A DNA stretch of 5,760 nt, from the NCBI RefSeq assembly GCF_014359955.1, contig NZ_JACIYL010000226.1:1-5760 (forward strand). The letters are read 5' to 3'. Of this stretch, positions 4,387 through 5,760 are shown piece after piece. Below the pieces are notes generated by a model. It was not told where the DNA came from. It worked only from the letters and a program-made list of their open reading frames with translations, and searched no databases. Source of the stretch: Thermogutta sp. Its GTDB lineage: Bacteria > Planctomycetota > Planctomycetia > Pirellulales > Thermoguttaceae. Position numbers and translations under genes: made by a program. Within the stretch, counting starts at the first letter, position 1. Every line of letters begins with the position of its first letter.

Positions 4387-5760
4387 TCAGCCCTCTTCAA
4401 TGACATTCCAGCCCATCAGCCGGGCCAGGTGGTAGGCGCTTTGCAGGTGATCCCCGTAAAACACGACCCGGTGGAGGAGCGTCATTGCGTCCTCCGTCTG
4501 GAGCGCACTACTCCAGTTGGCCACCATTTTCGCGGCGTCGCGGACTTCGCTGACCAACTGCGTGCGACATCCGTGGACCGATTTTTCCGGCACTTCCACG
4601 ATCTTGGCGGTGGATATCAGTAAGGTATCCAGATTGACGAACTTGGTTCGGGTGATGACCTCGCCCACGCGGTACTGCACTTCGGGGACACATCCACTTC
4701 CGCCGACTTCCGAATGCCCGCGGAGCAGGTAAGGATGCTCGGGGCCATCGATGCTGTCCAGCTTCAGCGGCCCGGTGCAGTGAGCGGTCCAAAGCACATT
4801 GCGCGACGTGTCGAAGGTGGCATTTCCCTGGAAGCCGGGTTTGTCAAACGCATAACGGAAGATGAGCATCGTGAGGAGCGAATCCATGTCGCCCTCGCAG
4901 GCAGCCGGCAATCCGCGATCGCGCAAGCGTGCAAAGCCGAGGCAGGGGAATCCCCTTGGCAACCAGCCCATGCACGTTCCCACCGCCAGTCCCTGAGCCT
5001 GGTACTTGTCCATCAACCGGTTGAGAGCCACACTCACCCGCGCGGCTTTCACAATGTCTTCTTCGGTGGGTTCGACGATCTGCTTGGCGCCTTTGATCCA
5101 CCGCTGGGCTTCTTCGCGGACGGCGTCCTCTTCCACCGCTGCCATCATTTCGTCGAACGCTGCCTGCTCGACGGCCAGAACTTCTGCCCCGAGACGCTCT
5201 TTGATCAGTTCCGGGGAACAGGCCGGGGCTGTTCCCCGCGCCGGCGGGAAGAGGAGAATCCGCGTCTGCTTGAGGAGCGGAATGACCCGCAACAGGCGCA
5301 CGGCGTGTTCCAGTTCGGCCAGGTCGCTCGTCGCGAATAACGTGACGCGATGTCCCGCCCGCTGCCAACGGTGGGGATACATCCAGTCGTGCCCACTGGC
5401 GGGAAGCGAGAAGACGATCATCGGATGCCGGGCTTCCAGGATCGGACCGACCAGCCGGGTGAGCGCAAAGCAACTGAGGTTGATGGCGAGAATGGGAGTT
5501 CCCTCTCCGATGGTTCCCAGGAAGTTTTTGGTCTGTTCGGCGTTCTCCGATTTGCCGTGGATCAGCTCGACATTCCCGAGTTTCTGCTCGACCTCTTTGA
5601 GGACCTTCTGCATCTGTTCCACATGAGGCGGATCCGTGTTCCAGCCGCGATCCACCGGCCCCGGTGCGCCTGACCAGAGAACGCCAATCCGCACTTTTTC
5701 TGGTCGCTGGGCGGGAGCTGCCTCCGATGCCCACGTGTAACTCCAGCTCGCAGATGCCGC
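4387..5760 (-). CDS. Fucose/arabinose-isomerase-like protein, probably exported; N-terminus outside the window
   Basis: The frame gives 457 residues and is still open at the right edge, so the gene is cut at its 5' end. GTG 5694 would be a possible start, but the 22 preceding codons are open and read AASASWSYTWASEAAPAQ then RPEK. That resembles the end of a signal peptide followed by a short linker, placing the true start beyond 5760. The body begins with a Rossmann-like strand (VRIGVLWSG). It contains the sugar-isomerase-type motif ACEGDMDSLLTMLIF (visible residues 287-301), WTAHCTGPL (324-332) and HSEVGGSGCVPEV (349-361), and ends with VFYGDH (433-438). In the L-fucose isomerase family acidic residues and a histidine bind the catalytic metal; Glu289 or Asp291 and His327 are the likely equivalents. 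Substrate and even isomerase activity are uncertain. Its stop faces the sulfatase stop across six bases. Confidence 0.75.
   Translation of the reverse strand, partial: AASASWSYTWASEAAPAQRPEKVRIGVLWSGAPGPVDRGWNTDPPHVEQMQKVLKEVEQKLGNVELIHGKSENAEQTKNFLGTIGEGTPILAINLSCFALTRLVGPILEARHPMIVFSLPASGHDWMYPHRWQRAGHRVTLFATSDLAELEHAVRLLRVIPLLKQTRILLFPPARGTAPACSPELIKERLGAEVLAVEQAAFDEMMAAVEEDAVREEAQRWIKGAKQIVEPTEEDIVKAARVSVALNRLMDKYQAQGLAVGTCMGWLPRGFPCLGFARLRDRGLPAACEGDMDSLLTMLIFRYAFDKPGFQGNATFDTSRNVLWTAHCTGPLKLDSIDGPEHPYLLRGHSEVGGSGCVPEVQYRVGEVITRTKFVNLDTLLISTAKIVEVPEKSVHGCRTQLVSEVRDAAKMVANWSSALQTEDAMTLLHRVVFYGDHLQSAYHLARLMGWNVIEEG

Noticed and set aside
4382..4394. Short hairpin GGGGC-TCA-GCCCT between the convergent stops, as a terminator
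   Set aside because: It is only five base pairs including a G-T pair, it overlaps the isomerase stop codon, and no T-run follows on either strand.
4714..5734. Long overlapping frames inside the isomerase-like gene (4714-5340 and 5006-5626 plus; 4844-5734 minus)
   Set aside because: They are shadow frames of a GC-rich gene. They are rich in Arg/Ser/Pro/Gly and lack motifs, while the 4387-5760 minus frame has clear family motifs.

Overview
The window looks like chromosomal DNA from a GC-rich bacterium, most likely a planctomycete (Pirellulales-like). The support is an exported formylglycine sulfatase of the iduronate-2-sulfatase type next to a fucose-isomerase-like protein that appears to carry an export leader, a gene style common in Planctomycetota. 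No rRNA or other strict marker is present, so this placement is an inference.

Layout, left to right. (1) Positions 1-883 hold no convincing gene. Their main feature is a dense array at 222-604 of nine short palindromic units. Each unit is a GGAG head, a 7-bp stem and a 5-nt CYYGT-type loop, and from the third unit onward the orientations alternate. This is the architecture of REP/BIME elements. Stem sequences differ between units but mostly keep their pairing, including one clean base-pair swap between two near-identical 71-bp copies. Further dyads lie at 618-636, 678-699 and 819-844. (2) 884-2167 (+) is an AlaC-type alanine (glutamate-pyruvate) aminotransferase with all key PLP residues. (3) 2201-2410 (-) is a small unknown protein of 69 residues, convergent with the aminotransferase. 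Its best start is a TTG behind a near-perfect Shine-Dalgarno. A TATAAT box and a perfect 10-bp stem-loop lie in its probable leader. (4) 2502-2874 is a divergent intergenic region with a nested palindrome at 2660-2691 and a recurring CTGTGG motif. (5) 2875-4380 (+) is a secreted sulfatase with an intact C-x-P-x-R formylglycine motif. (6) 4387-5760 (-) is a fucose/arabinose-isomerase-like protein convergent with the sulfatase. Its frame stays open to the right edge, so its N-terminus lies outside the window; the visible N-terminal piece looks like the end of an export signal.

Functionally, the sulfatase and the isomerase-like protein would fit a cell that removes sulfate from polysaccharides and handles the released sugars. 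They are transcribed towards each other, so this is neighbourhood rather than an operon. The aminotransferase is central amino-acid metabolism and seems unrelated. No CRISPR array, tRNA, rRNA or transposase gene was seen. The least explained content is the palindrome array, followed by the structured leader of the small gene.
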